From: Amaranthus tricolor
Taxonomy: Eukaryota > Streptophyta > Magnoliopsida > Caryophyllales > Amaranthaceae
DNA: 64,000 bases
NCBI RefSeq assembly: GCF_026212465.1
Contig: NC_080050.1
Coordinates: 29,608,070-29,672,069, forward strand
Direction of reading: 5' to 3'
The position numbers and the translations under genes were made by a program. The stretch's first letter is position 1, and every line of letters starts with the position of its first letter. The notes beneath the pieces are model-generated. The model saw only the letters and a program-made list of their open reading frames with translations. It made no database searches and was not told the origin of the DNA. Of this stretch, positions 34,295 to 47,300 are shown one piece after another.

Positions 34295-35060
34295 ATGGCA
34301 TCATTTCGCGTCACTATAGTATGTTTTCGTATGGTTGTATTCGAGAAAGTAGTGGTAAAGTTCATTATGTTGGGGGAAAACGTAGGTTGTTTGCATGCAA
34401 CTCGAACATGGATTTGAATCAGTTTAAACGTTTTATATGTTCTAAGATTGGATTGGACCCCACTAGAAGTACCGTAAATATTAAGCTTTAAATATGACAT
34501 GAGTGGAGAATTAATAGCCTTTCCTATTGAGGATGATGAGGTTATAGATGTTATGTGGGAGCATTCAAAGTCCACCCAAATTCCCTCTTTGGAGTTATAC
34601 GTAGAAGAAGTACCCTTAGGAAATGTAGTTGCTTTTAATCCTACACCTACCCCTATGCTTATATCAACTCAGGAAACTGAAATCCCTTCGTTCCTTCCGC
34701 ATCTTGTATTTTTTCTCAACCCCCTACGAATCAAGTTCCAATTGATTCAATGGTTAACTTAGGAGAAAGTGATGAAATGGGACCTTGAGATAATGGAAAT
34801 GAGAGTAATGAGCTCATTGACGATCCTTTTGAGGATGATGTGGATGTCGATGAGGATGCGCTAGCAAATGACATGACCCTAGGCAACATTCCTACAACCA
34901 TTCCTCCTACACCTTATGCCCTATGTCCACCTCTAGACGAATATGAGGAGAACAACTCTTGGAGGACTTGGGCTTGTGATACCACTTACACCGAAGAAGG
35001 GGAGTTGGAGAAGGGTATGATGCTTGATAGTAAGGAAGCGTTGTTGGAAGCCATCGAGAG
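34295..35060 (+). pseudogene. MULE-2 transposase N-terminal remnant
   Basis: Starts MASFRVTI like MULE-1 but is frameshifted soon after. Recognisable pieces are VHYVGGKRRLFACNSNMDLN, MSGELIAFPIEDDEVIDVMW, SLELYVEEVPLG, LANDMTLGNIPTTIPPTPYA and EGELEKGMMLDSKEALLEAI, at the same order and spacing as residues 1 to about 270 of the MULE-1 protein. The frame changes at least at about 34317-34350, 34490 and 34760. The match ends abruptly at about 35050, the deletion junction. Confidence 0.8.
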
Positions 35061-35185
35061 ACGTGCCGTATGTACCATCGAACGCCAGCTATCAAGCTGG
35101 CGTGACATGGTGCACCACATATTAGGAGAGCGCCCTCCGCCGAGTATAGCTGGGGCTCCGCAGCCTTAGGATACTTGTACAGGAG

Positions 35186-38100
35186 TAGGGATGGTCATGG
35201 GTCCAGGACCCTGTAGGACCCGCCCCTTTTATAAGGGTCTGGGTCTTAGTTTTTGAGACCCGTCGGATCCGGGTCCGGGTCTGGATCCAAAAAAATTTTG
35301 GTGGGTCCGGGTCTGGGTCCTAAGGTGAAGACCCGGACCCGGACCCTAAACTTTTAAATATTATATATTTATATTTTAAAATTCTGAATTCTGATATTAT
35401 GAATGGCTTGGGCTGCGTGGCTGGCGCATTCTACATCTCAATATCTCATTCTCAAATCTCAGTAAATTAGGCAAGGAAGCAGCCTTGAAAAGTGAAAACC
35501 CTATTTTCTTTCGAGTTTCTCTTCTCCTCTAAAGTCTAAGCTGCGGCTCTGCCTCTGCAACATCACCATCGCCATCGCCATCTCCATCGCCATCGCCATC
35601 GCCATCACCAGCCGTGTACTCCACTTCAGTGGAGACTCCAGGTACTCCATTTCTTTGGTTTTGTTTAATTTTTCTTTAGTTTGGGCACTGGGTAGCCATC
35701 GCCATTGACGACCTGACGACCTCTAGACTCTAGTCCTTGACTCCTTGCCATTCCAGTTTAATTTGGTGTATTGACTCCAGTGTTTGTATTGACTGCCATT
35801 GACTCCAGATACCAGTGATTCCAGATTTCCAGTGTATTGATCGCCCTTTCTGTATTGATTGTCTCTGTATCACTGTATGCCTTGCCCTCTTAATCTCTTA
35901 TTCTTCTCTTTTTTTCTCTGATGTAAATTTAATTTGGTGTAGTATTGTTTTCTTCATTTGATTTGATTGGAAAACAAATTTAGATTTGTTGTTATGATTT
36001 TGATATGAAATCTATTGATTGAATAGGTGTTTAAATTTAGATCTATTGTCGTATAGTCGTATTCGTATAGATAATGGATGAAAATCAATCACAATGTACG
36101 TCCAAATCAGTGGCACAACCACAAAATGATTTTGGTATGGAGTCAAAAAATACATTGAATGTGGATGAAGAAGGGTTCATTAATGATATTGTTGATGGTA
36201 TTCCAAGTTCTTGCACAAAAGATAAGGGAAGGAAAACAACCTCTGAGGCATGGAATTATTTTGTAAGAGAGGAAGTAAATGGTGTGACTAGAGCTGTTTG
36301 TAAGCATTGTAGTGTTAGTCTAGTAACTGGTGGTAGTAGTGGAACTTCTCATCTCTTGAAACACGCAAAGAAAGTTTGTTCAGGAAGACATTTGAATCTT
36401 GCACATGGTCAAACAACTTTAAGAGTTAAGAAGGAATGTGATGGGTCATGTTCTTTGGAATATAGTGGTAAAAGCAACCTTAAAGAGTTCGACCAAGAAT
36501 TTTCGAGAAGGGAATTAGTTTCCATGGTTATTATGCACGAGTATCCATTGTCTATGGTGGATCATATTGGGTTTAGGAGGTTTGTTGAAAGCCTAATTCC
36601 AATTTTAAGATGATTTCTAGGTCCACATTAAAGCGAGATATCATGAAGATGTTTAAAGAAGAAAAACTTTCTCTACATAAATTGCTCGATCATAATGAAA
36701 GTAGAATTGCAATCACTACTGATATGTGGACTGCAACCAACCAGAAGAAGGGTTACATGGTCATAACTTCGCATTTTATTGATAAACAATGGGTCTTACG
36801 AAATCGCACCTTAAGGTAAAATCTTACTTATTTACTCATGTAATCATGTTACTTTTAATTTTATCATTTATCCTTTTAATTTTAATTCTATATAGTTTTT
36901 GATATGTGCCTTGTCCTCACACCGGAGGTGTTATTGCAAAGGTAATGATGGATTGTTTGTCTCAATATTGTTTAGAAAATAAAATATCTGCTGTTGTTGT
37001 TGATAATGCCACTACTAATGATGCAATGATGAAGATTTTAATGAATAAGTTTGAGAAAAGGTCTTTGATGCTTGAGGGTGATCTTTTGCATTTACGTTGT
37101 AGTGCTCACATATTGAACCTAATAGTTCAAGATGGATTAGGGGTTATTAGTTCTGCGATTGAAAAAGTTCGTGATTGTGTGTCTTTTTGGATGTCAACTC
37201 CTAAAAGAATTGAAAATTTTGAGGAGGCTTGTCGTTTTTTGGACTTAGTTAACATTAAAAAACCTAGTCTTGATTGTAAAACAAGATGGAATTCAACCTA
37301 CTTGATGCTTAAAAGTGTTTTGCCGTTTAAAGATGTGTTTTCAAGGTTAAGGCGAGTGAATAAAAAGATGAATTTTGTTGTTCCTAGTGATAAGGATTGG
37401 GAATTAGCTGAGCTTGTTTGTGATAAGTTAGAAATTTTTTACAATACAACTAATGTTTTTTCTGGAAGAAAGTTTATCACTATCAATCTTTTTTTCCGAA
37501 GGGTTTGTGAGATTAAGCTTGCTATGGGTAGGTGGTTACAAAGTGATGTTGAAATTATTAGATTGATGACAGAAAATATGCTTGAAAAATTTGACAAGTA
37601 TTGGGAAAATATGTGTGAACTTTTGGCTATTGCTACTATCTTAGACCCGAGAAATAAAATGGATTGTGTGGAGTTTTATTTTAGGAAGTTTTTTGATGTT
37701 AATGAGGTTGATATGCAATTAGCAAGAGTTCGTAGGTGTCTTGATAATTTGGTTGTGGAATATCAAAGGAAAAGTGATATTGTGAAAAATGTGAATGATG
37801 TTGGGCAAAGTAGGAAACGACCTGCACCAAGTTCTATAGACAGTGCACAAGATGAATTTGCTCAATCTAAGAGAACTAAGGTTAGAAAGGTGAATAGGTG
37901 TGAATTGAATTTTTATTTAGAAGAAGAACCATTATCGGATGATGAGGATTTGGATATTCTTTATTGGTGGAAAGTAAATACGAAGTATCCGACTTTGCAA
38001 AAGATTGCGAAAGATATTCTTGCCATTCCTGTTTCTTCCGTTGCTTCAGAAAGTGCTTTTAGTACCGGAGGAAGAGTTATTAGCCCTCATCGTTCAAGAC

Positions 38101-38857
38101 TTCATTCACAAACTGTGGAAGCATTAATGTGTTTACAAAATTGGATGATGGAAGACATAAAAGGTAAAAGTCTAACTTTTACTGATTTAGTATTGGTTTT
38201 GTTTTTGGTTGGTTATCTTATTTTGTTTTTGTTTTTAAAATTCTTTTTCTAAGGTTCTTCGAAAGATGCTTATGCTTGCTCCACAGTAATTGATGATTCG
38301 GATGTTGATGAAGAACAACAAATAGATGCGATTCAACTAGTACGCTTTAACTTTAATGGATTTGTTTTTATTTACTTTTTCTTTATTGAAAAACTAACTT
38401 ATACTTGTTTGATATTTCCTTTAGGATCTTGATGAAGTTGAAGAAGATTGATCAAAATTTATTGTAATTTTAATGTTATGAAATATACACTATGTTTCTC
38501 ATTTAGTCTTTCATATTTGATTTTTAATCATGTATTTAGACAAGTGTTTTTACGTTTTAGTATTTATTTTGTATTTGAATTTCATGGACTCGAACAAGTA
38601 TTTGTAATACGATAATAAGTTGCTTACAAAAATACAAAAAAACTCGAAAAAGGTTCAATTTTGACAAATCAAAGATGCTTTGTATAAGACCCATTAAGGA
38701 CCCTAGACCCTATCAGACCCGTAGGGTCCGGGTCCGGGTCCGGATCTGAAAATTTTGGACCCTTAGGGTCCGGATCCGGGTCTGGATCCCAAAAAAAATA
38801 GGGTCCGGGTCCGGGTCTGGCCAGACCCGCTCTAGACCCGCCCCATGACCATCCCTA
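35186..38857 (+). mobile_element. hAT (Ac-like) DNA transposon, 3.7 kb
   Basis: The ends TAGGGATGGTCATGGG and CCCATGACCATCCCTA form exact 16-bp inverted repeats, flanked by TACAGGAG (35178-35185) and TAGAGGAG (38858-38865), an 8-bp duplication with one mismatch. Subterminal regions are dense in GGGTCCGGGTC/GACCCGGACCC on both sides (35205-35350 and 38690-38850). It encodes a nearly complete transposase with few lesions. Confidence 0.9.
36074..38451 (+). pseudogene. hAT transposase (BED finger, RNase-H-like core, dimerisation domain), lightly damaged
   Basis: Exon model: 36074-36815, about 36898-38163, 38254-38339 and 38425-38451 (ending in GAT TGA). Seen: a BED-type finger AVCKHC..GTSHLLKHAKKVC (residues about 75-110); the motif ITTDMWTATNQKKGYMVITS carrying a catalytic Asp; VPCPHTGG; VVDNATTND (second Asp); LRCSAHILNLIVQDGL; TRWNSTYLML; and the C-terminal dimerisation domain YPTLQKIAKDILAIPVSSVA, SESAFSTGGRVI. 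Together these are the plant Ac/RICESLEEPER-type layout. Two defects: a one-base frame change near 36605-36610 (VESLIPILR to ISRSTLKRD) and a TGA at about 36900-36902 next to the second exon start. The late exons are short and acidic. So this copy is probably dead but young. Confidence 0.85.
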
Positions 38858-39590
38858 TAGAGGAGGCTATGTGGTGCAGCCCATAAGAACCCGAGCTGCA
38901 CCTGATTTTGTGCAAGAGTCAGGGTACGAAAAACTGGATGGAGATCAACTGGCGCCACATCGCTCGTTGGGATCATAGACTTGAGCTGCTAGCCCAAGGT
39001 GCGCCGATCGATGTTCGTGGCGCACCTACTACACCGGACTACATGCCGTGGTTCCTCTTCATCACTCGCTGATGGATGACACCATGTGGCATCATCTCAG
39101 CATCACATTATGCACCTACGATGACCCAATTTGTAAGTCTTCATTTGCATTTAAATGATTAAGTTGCCGATTACATAATATAATATTACATTAACTGAAT
39201 ATTAATTGCAGGCACAAGGTGCAGCAGCAGTGATGCGGTACAGCCACGAGGAGCCGATAAGGGAGATTGCGCAAGGCATGCTCTTTGGCACGTAGTTCCA
39301 GCATTTCAAACCGGAATTCGCCGCAGAGTCCTCACCGGCTACCGCCGATGCGCACGTCTCATCTCCTGCTTATGACTATCATTTGGAGGAGATGGACCTT
39401 TCATACCCCGTTGACGTTGCGGGGACCTCGTAGGCTGGGCCATCGCAGCCATCACAATACCAGTCCCCTCCTCTGCCAGAGCGACACCCGAACGCCTCTT
39501 ACTACCGTAGGAGGCGTAGGAGACCAACTTAGTTGGATAGGGTAAATGAGGGTCATGAGCGTTAGCGTTTCTTTTTTGTGTATTTGAAAT

Positions 39591-39710
<120 letters not shown>

Positions 39711-39924
39711 ATTTAGTTGTATATTTCAAACATTTGTATATATTTAGTTGTATATATATGTTTATTTACTTTATCATTGTCTCCAACCTTTGACTTACGA
39801 ATGTTCGGAGTTTTGGCGATAAATCATCCCGCCTGAAACATAAATTGACTTATAATAACTTATTCTAATGTCTCTAATGCAAATACAACAAATAACAACA
39901 CAATAATTAGGAAAAAAAAAAGTA

Positions 39925-40138
39925 AAGTAGTTGTTCGGTCAGAAAAAGTCAAAGTGTTGTTCGCAGTTAGTAACTGCGAACAACTATTTTGTTTTTTTTT
40001 TACCTGTTCGCAGTTACTAACTGCGAACAACTCCAAATCACTGGTTTGAGATTTTCACGCTTAGTTTTAGAATAAAGTTAAAACTTATACTATTTGGTTC
40101 ATTTTGTTGATAAATTCTCTTAGTCATTTCAAATTTTC
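39925..40138 (-). repeat. Right terminal inverted repeat of MULE-2
   Basis: Complement of 33354-33570 with few differences. It holds palindromes at 39956-39984 (14-nt perfect arms around G) and 40005-40029 (12-nt perfect arms around C). Confidence 0.88.
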
Positions 40139-40148
40139 GACCTTGTGC
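40139..40148. repeat. 10-bp target-site duplication, right side of MULE-2
   Basis: GACCTTGTGC, identical to 33344-33353. Confidence 0.9.
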
Positions 40149-41394
40149 AACCATTCTTGATTTTGGGCTTTTAATTTAACCCACTAATTTAGGGGGCCCC
40201 TTTCACCCTATAACATAAGGAGTAGAGATCTTAATCACACTTTTATGTTTGTAAGAGGCGATCTCTTGAGAGATTATCTTTAATTCGATCGGCCTATAAA
40301 AGAAATGTAGAATAAGAGTAAGCATTAAATTTTAATGGGTTGAACTTGAAAGACATCTCACAGAGAGACAATATCTCAAGTTACCGGCTGTTTATGTTTT
40401 CATGTAGGATTGCTTTGAAGCAACACTTGGGATGCATATAGGTGTAACTCTTCATGATGAAGATCAAATATGTTATATAGGATAGGAGAAACAAACTTTA
40501 AATGTCTTAATTGTATGTAAATTTAATTTGCTCTTTATATATGTTTAGTGGGATGGGGAGTTTCAATTCATGATTCTCGTATTTGCCTTGATGTTATTAC
40601 AAAATTTAGGGGCAAAATTTCTACACCTCTGGAAGGTTAACAGTAACAATAATAATTTTAAGCAAATCAATGCATTATTAAAAGGTTTTTCGTTGTTTTT
40701 AAAGCTAACATAAATATTTTTAACAAAATGCCTAAATAATCATTCATAGACCAAAATTAGATAATATGTTTATGCTTATACTTTGCTTCGCACAATTATA
40801 TAAGACGAACTCAAGTTGGTGATTCCATTTTCAGAATAATAGATAAAAATCTCAATTTTATACATTTCAAAAGATTTAAATTGCGAAAACTTATGTAACT
40901 CAATGTGTTTAAGAAACTTCAACCAAAAAATGACTTTATGAAAAGTTAACAAAAAGACATTGCTTTTAGTTAGTTAATTAAACAAGTCGACTGATACAAC
41001 TAACAACCATTTATCAAACATTACGAGCATCTCATTGTTTTGTCTTAAGCCTTACTCCATCAATTTAAAAAAAGAAAATTAAAATTCATACACGTGGTTA
41101 AAGTTGACGTTCAAAATTCAAATTCTCGCTCCGAACCGTCGGTTTATCTTTCTTTAAAAAAGCAGAGGAGCGGGAGATTACTGTTCAATATTTCTACTCT
41201 GTTCAAAATTTTTCAAAAACTTCTTCAATTCAAACTTCATTCAAAAAAGTTCAAAGTAATTTTTCTTTGTAATCGCAAAAATCTTTTACTCTAACTTATG
41301 AATTTCTCTTTTTTTTCTTCTCATAAATGATAACATTTTAAGTTCTTTCGTTTCCATTTGATTTTGTTTTTGTGTGGTTTCTTCATCACAAGAA
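40149..41394 (+). promoter_or_regulatory. Upstream region and leader of the SAP-like gene
   Basis: About 1.2 kb between MULE-2 and the start codon. A G-box CACGTG sits at 41091-41096, about 300 bp upstream of the ATG. A CT-rich leader (TTCTTTCGTTTCC) precedes the start. No clear TATA box. Nothing else is recognisable in the segment. Confidence 0.4.
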
Positions 41395-44300
41395 ATGGAT
41401 TTTCATGCGTTACCGAGGAAAGAACTTCAATGTTTATGCAAAAAACATGGAATTCCTGCCAATTTAAAGAATGTTGAAATGGCGGACCGTCTTTCTTCCC
41501 TTCTCCAGGTATGTTTCTCTCCGAATTTCATTTTTTGTTTGCTGGGGTTTTTCTGCTGTTTTTTAATTGAAATTTGTACAATTTTGATGGGTCATTTGTA
41601 AATATAGGAAGAAAAACCCTTGAAAAGAGGAAGATCTTGTTTGAAGAAATCGAATAATGTTGTTGAGGTTGTTGGTAATGAAGAAGTGTGTGAGATTAGA
41701 GAACCAAAGAAGGTAAAATTTAGCCCTCAAAATGATACCTTTATTTTTGAGAAAACTGATCCTCGAGAAAGGAGGTTACTGGCTAGAAAGACAAGGGGTT
41801 TTGGGAAATCTAGTTCGAAAGAAAACACAGTTTTAGTTACTGAGAATTTGAGTGATGGTGTAGATAAAAATTTTGATAAACCAGTTGAAGGAATTTTGAC
41901 GAGAAAGTCCGTTGTGGTAAAATCTGATCTAATTGTAGAATCTAAAATTGTTGATAAACCTGTTGAAAGAATTTCTAGGCGAAAATCTGTTGTGGTCAAG
42001 CCAAATGTAGTTGATGAGACTCAAATTGTTGATGATGTTGTTAAACCTGTTGGACGAATTTCTAGGAGAAAATCTGTTGTGTTAAAGCCAAATACAGTTG
42101 AGAGGACTGAAATTATTGATGACATTGATAAACCTGTTGAAAAAATTTCGAGGAGAAAGTCTGTTGTGGTAAAACCGGATTCAATTTTAGATTCTAAGGT
42201 TATTAATGATGTGGAGAAGCCTGTTGGAAGGAGGAGAAAATCTGTTATGGTTAAATCAGATACAGTTTTAGATGGTAACATTGTTGATAATGTGGAGAAA
42301 GCTTGTACTGAAGGAGGGAATCTACAGCGGAATATGAGGCCTCGAAGGAAGATGAAAAGCGTCGATGACTTGCTGCTTTCGCCTTGTGTTGTGAAGAAGG
42401 TGAAAGGAAATCGAAAGAGGCGAGGATTTGTTGAAGAAGTTGATATACCTCTTGAGGAGTTGGTTGTGACAAGTAAAGAAATCGTTGAGACTTCAGGAAA
42501 AGATGATGATGATGGTGTTGGGAATATGGGTGCTAATAATTTGGCTGACCGAGATCAGGCTAGGAGACCGGTGAAGCAAGTGAAGGAGGTCAAGGCTGGA
42601 GGTAAGGCAATGGTCTCAAAGGGGAAGAGGAATGATGATATATTGGATCAAACCGATGGAGGGAATCCACAGAAGAATTTGAGGCCTCGATCGAAGAAGA
42701 TGAGTGTTGATGACTTGCTGCTTTCGCCTTGTGTTGAGAAGAAGGTGAAACGAAATAGAAAGGGGCGAGGATTTGTTGAAGTTAATGGGCCTCTTGAAGA
42801 GTTGGTTGTGACAAGTACAGAAATTGTTACCGAGACTTTAGAAAAAGATGATTATGGTGGTGTTGGGAATATGGGATCTAGTAATTTGGCTGAGCAAAAT
42901 CGGGCGAATAGGCCAGTGAGACAAGGGAAGAAAGCGAAGACAGGAGGTTATGCTACAGTCTTAAAGGTGAAGAAGAATGATGAAGTATTGGATTACACCA
43001 TTGAGAAGAATGATCAAAAAAGGTTTCCTGATGTGGTGGTACACTTCAAGAAAGGAAATAAGGGAAGGAAGAAACCTTCCATTATAAAGAAACAAGATGC
43101 CAAGGAGGTCAAGGGCGTAGTAGTTGAAGATCTAGGGGAAGGACATGGTGGGGCTAATCATGTTCCGAAACGTGAAGGTGTGAAGAGTATAGGTTCAATA
43201 AAAACGAACAATCATGTCAATGAAGATGTTGAATTTAAAGCAATGAAAGTAATGAGAGGGTCACGTAGGCAAGCAGGAATCTGTAGAGATAATACTTCAG
43301 CTAGTGATCAAGTTATAGAGGAGGACAAAATGCATCAAAGTATTAGTCATTTGGCCGTGGATGATCATGAAATATCAGACCAATGCATAAATGGGTCAGA
43401 AGCCATTGACTGTAACACAGTGAAGCCTACTTCTGTTGAGACAGATCATATCCTAAACAAGGAGACTATACTGGGTGGTTCTACTTCAGCAACAAGCATT
43501 TCAAAAACCAGGCAGACTAAAATGGATGGTAAGTATGGAATTTATCATATTACTAATGTCATTGTGATTTGTGCGCGTACTTTTTAATGCTATATAAAAA
43601 TATATTAGAAATAAAGTCATCTTATTTGTTCTAAACTAAATTAGTATTATGGTATACGTAACCCGCGATTTAAAATCATGGAGTGACTGCCATTATAAGT
43701 TGTTATTTTAACATATTAGCCATTATTATCTTTTTTTTTTAAAAGAATGTATTAGGTTTAAAAGGTCTACTATAAGCACTGATGTGAATATATTTTCTAG
43801 AAAATTACTATGATAAAATGATTTTTCTCAAGTTAACAATTCACATTGCGATATCCGCAAAATGAGTAGTATCACCGCGACGTGCCACGTCCGTAACATA
43901 TAATTGCGATGACATCCACGATTTTGTTCTATTGTAGGTTATCAATATCTGTCTTTAATACATGCTTCTTAATGATTAGTTTGTTATTTCAGATGTATAT
44001 CAAGTAAATAGATACACCCCTTTTCTTTAGAAAAGATAGCTAAAAATTATTAAGGGGCTAAGGTGTGTTCTCCTTATTGCTCAGAGAAACCACACTTAAT
44101 GGATAGCACAGCGCAGTCAGAGGGCTTCTTGGAAAAAATGGATATCACTGATCAGATTCAGGCCTTTGAAAATGCAGTAACTTCTGAACAGACTCCTGCC
44201 AACAATGAACATATATTGTTGCAATACATTAGTGACGATGAAGCTGAAAACTCTGTGCAAGCTACCAAAGTTGAGAATGCTTCAAATATGAAATATGCAG

Positions 44301-47300
44301 CTGACAATGATTCTTATGAAGAAACTGTATCTGTACTTCCTGTCACTTCTAATCGACTGTTGAGTGGTACATTGTGTGGCTCCATGACAGCAGTAACCAG
44401 TGTGGGTCAGTGTCTTTCCATTTTGCTGCTAGCTTTGTTGCTTTATTTTGATTTGGCGAACTTGATACATCATTAATTAGTCTTTAACTTCCATTTGCAA
44501 GTTATTTCCAAAATGTTTTGCTATGCTAAATTTGGTATTTTTGTTTGTGCTGATTGGATGCAGATGAATCTATCTATATCGCTTCCAGGAGTAGTAATAT
44601 CAGTTGTCCTGGTGTTGAGCAGATGTCCTCTTCATCGGGTAAATCAAGGGGTGAAATGACGGATATTGGGCCGTCTAAGCTTAGTGAAGGACTTGAATGC
44701 TGCAACACGATACAGGATGAAGAATGTGTTGGACTTGATAATGTTTATGTAGAGTCCCATTGTCTAACTAATTCCTTTAAGAATGAAACTGTACCTGAAG
44801 AGAAAATAACTGATGGTGTGGCTGTGATAGTTGAAAAATCAGATGTACAGCCCACTATGCAAGTGGAAACTGCTGGATCAATGGGATCTAGTATTATTTT
44901 AGAAGATGTGTTGGCTCCAGTAGACGAAGGGAATGTCCAGCAGCAACCCTTTGATGTGGAAGAGGACAAAGATATCGAAACAGCCACACCATTTTGGAAT
45001 CTGAGGATGGATTCCAGTAGCAGTGATAACAAAGATTCTCAACTGGTTCAGTCACAAAACAAAGATGATTCCGGGGCTAGGACAGAACCCACTTCAATTA
45101 ACACCTTTCTATTACATCTGGAATCACAAGTCGATGGTATGTTGTTTTAATTCATTATCCACCCTTTTTTCACGTCCTTAGAATCCGGTTTACTTTGATA
45201 TGTTTACTGATCAATTGTTTAGGGAGGGAAGAGTGATTTAATTTAATGTCACTAGTGTACATGTTACATCAATTGTTTTGCAATATCTTCTTTCGTGCTT
45301 TACAGGTGCTTTAAGAGCGCTTTCTGGTTCAACGAGTGAGGAAAAAGAAAGCTGCAACGTGGCGTCAGAAAGCGATATTGCTTGTTTAGCTGATTGTGTC
45401 AAGACCAGCAATTTAACCGAAGAAGAGATACTATTAAATTTTGAACAAGATGAGGAGAATGTTAAGTTAGAAGCTACTAGGGATGACATGATCAGTTTTT
45501 GTGAAAGAACAAAGCTAAAGCAAGAGAAATCTGCTGGGGGTACAAGGCAGGATGCTTTTGCATCTTTCAATGGGGAAGAAACCCATGTATTGTTTCAGGA
45601 AAGGACTAGGGATCAGGTACTAAATGAAGAAAACATATGCTTGGACGTTTTTGGCAGTGTCACGAGTAAAAGATCTGATTGCTTTTCAGTATATGAAAAA
45701 ACAAAGAATCTAAAACAAGGTTCTGAAGAGGCTGCTGAAGACACGGAATCTCTTTTCAAGAATGAATGTGCTGATCCTGTGAATGTAGAGGATAGAAAAC
45801 TGTCAGAGGCCTTGGATTCTGAAGATGTAATGGCATGCTTTTGTGGTGAAAGTATATGTGTTGATGTTTCTGAGAGCATTTCAGAAGTAAAAACTATTGT
45901 TACCGAAGACAAGGTAGAATTTCAGATGAAAGATGGTAATCATGATTTGAAAATCACCCCACAGCAAAAAAGTCATTGCCAATTTGAAAATCTGCACGAA
46001 ACATTTATTGCTCTATCAGGTGAGATTTCCATAATTATGTCTTTCCATTTCCATGTTTTTTTTCCTAGTGTCTGTCCAATTGGGATGCATATTCTGTTTT
46101 TTCCATCTCATATTTGTTCCTTATAATTGATACAATAGCTTAAATAAATAGTAAATATTGATGCTGAATGCTATCATTTATGTTTTATTTGAACCTGTTA
46201 GAAATGATTTGTTTTATTTTGTGCAGACAATTCTCCAGGCCTTTCAGGTTCATTTCCAGAAGAATGTCACAATACTCACAAAGATACTCCAAGCAGCGGT
46301 TTTACATGCTTTTCAAATGCTTCCAATGTTGACTATGTTGCTGAACTGCCAGAAGAGGCCAACTGCATACCGGACTTTTGTTTTGAGAGCAACAATATCA
46401 GGCTAGCTAAAAGCAATGACTTGGAGTCTGATAGGGCTGCTTTGACAACGGAACAAAATATGCTTGGTTTGGGAAAGGAAGTAGAAGATCTTATCTCCTC
46501 TGCTGATTTGGCACTTGAAGGAGTGAAAATACCTTGTAATGTATCTGAACAAATGAAGGATTTGGAGCCTACTGTTGTCAAGGATAATGAAAATTCAGTT
46601 GATGACGGGGTGAACAATGTGATTACTTTGCAAGTTCAGGATGGTGAACAAGCTGAAAGATCACATTCAGAAAGTATTGCAATGCCAAATGGTGAATTGA
46701 GAAGCATAAACAATGAATTTTCTGAGAGTTTTATGAGTTTTGAGACCACTGCATCGGTGAGAGCAATGGATTCCCACCTCAGTGATGATATGATTATGGA
46801 GCAAATGGAAAACCGAATGAATTCAGTTCTCTCTGCTCGAGATTCCACTCCATTAACTGCACAAAAGAAAACAAATTTTAGATTTCACATGGACAGTGTT
46901 GCTGCTCAAGAATGTGAGAAACCACAAACACATTATTCTGGTTTTTCTTCTTTCATTTACGACAAAGATTATGTTCATCTGAGTTGTGATCTTTTAAAAT
47001 TTAGTCAGAAAAATAAATTTTGTAGATTATAGGTTATTGACTGACGATTAAATTGGTAACTGTAGTGGATTTATTTTTTCTTTGGTGTGATCTATGTCTG
47101 TTTGCTATTTACTTTATGGAAAATTGTTATGTTTTTTAATTGATTTTCGTTCTTCTGCAGCTGATTCTGTAAATGCAACTGAGAAGGAAGTGGGAACTTT
47201 GGCTCATGTAACAGTACAAGTAAAGGAAGATGAAAGCTTGAGTGCTTGTGGAAAGGAGAACCCAGAAACTACAACTCCTAACAAGCTTGATGAAGTTGGA

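Larger units (their letters stand above)
35061..39532 (+). pseudogene. MULE-2 PMD gene remnant, split by the hAT element
   Basis: Left piece 35061-35185 holds YSWGSAALGYLYR; right piece 38866-39532 continues RLCG and then matches the MULE-1 PMD at MEINWRH, SPRCADR and MPWFLFITR-like segments. It ends in PLPERHPNASYYRRRRRRPT with a stop at 39530-39532. The same C-terminal words occur in MULE-1 (LPERHATASYYRRR), which shows that PMD is standing cargo of this transposon family. The hAT element sits within the tyrosine-arginine part of the YLYRRLC motif. Confidence 0.7.

Noticed and set aside
39267..39545. 92-codon ORF at the end of MULE-2
   Set aside because: Wrong frame of the PMD C-terminal segment; the frame with SYYRRRRRRPT is the related one.
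42021..42472. Minus-strand ORFs of 73-90 codons opposite exon 2 of the SAP-like gene
   Set aside because: Mirror images of the coding repeats on the plus strand; no independent support.
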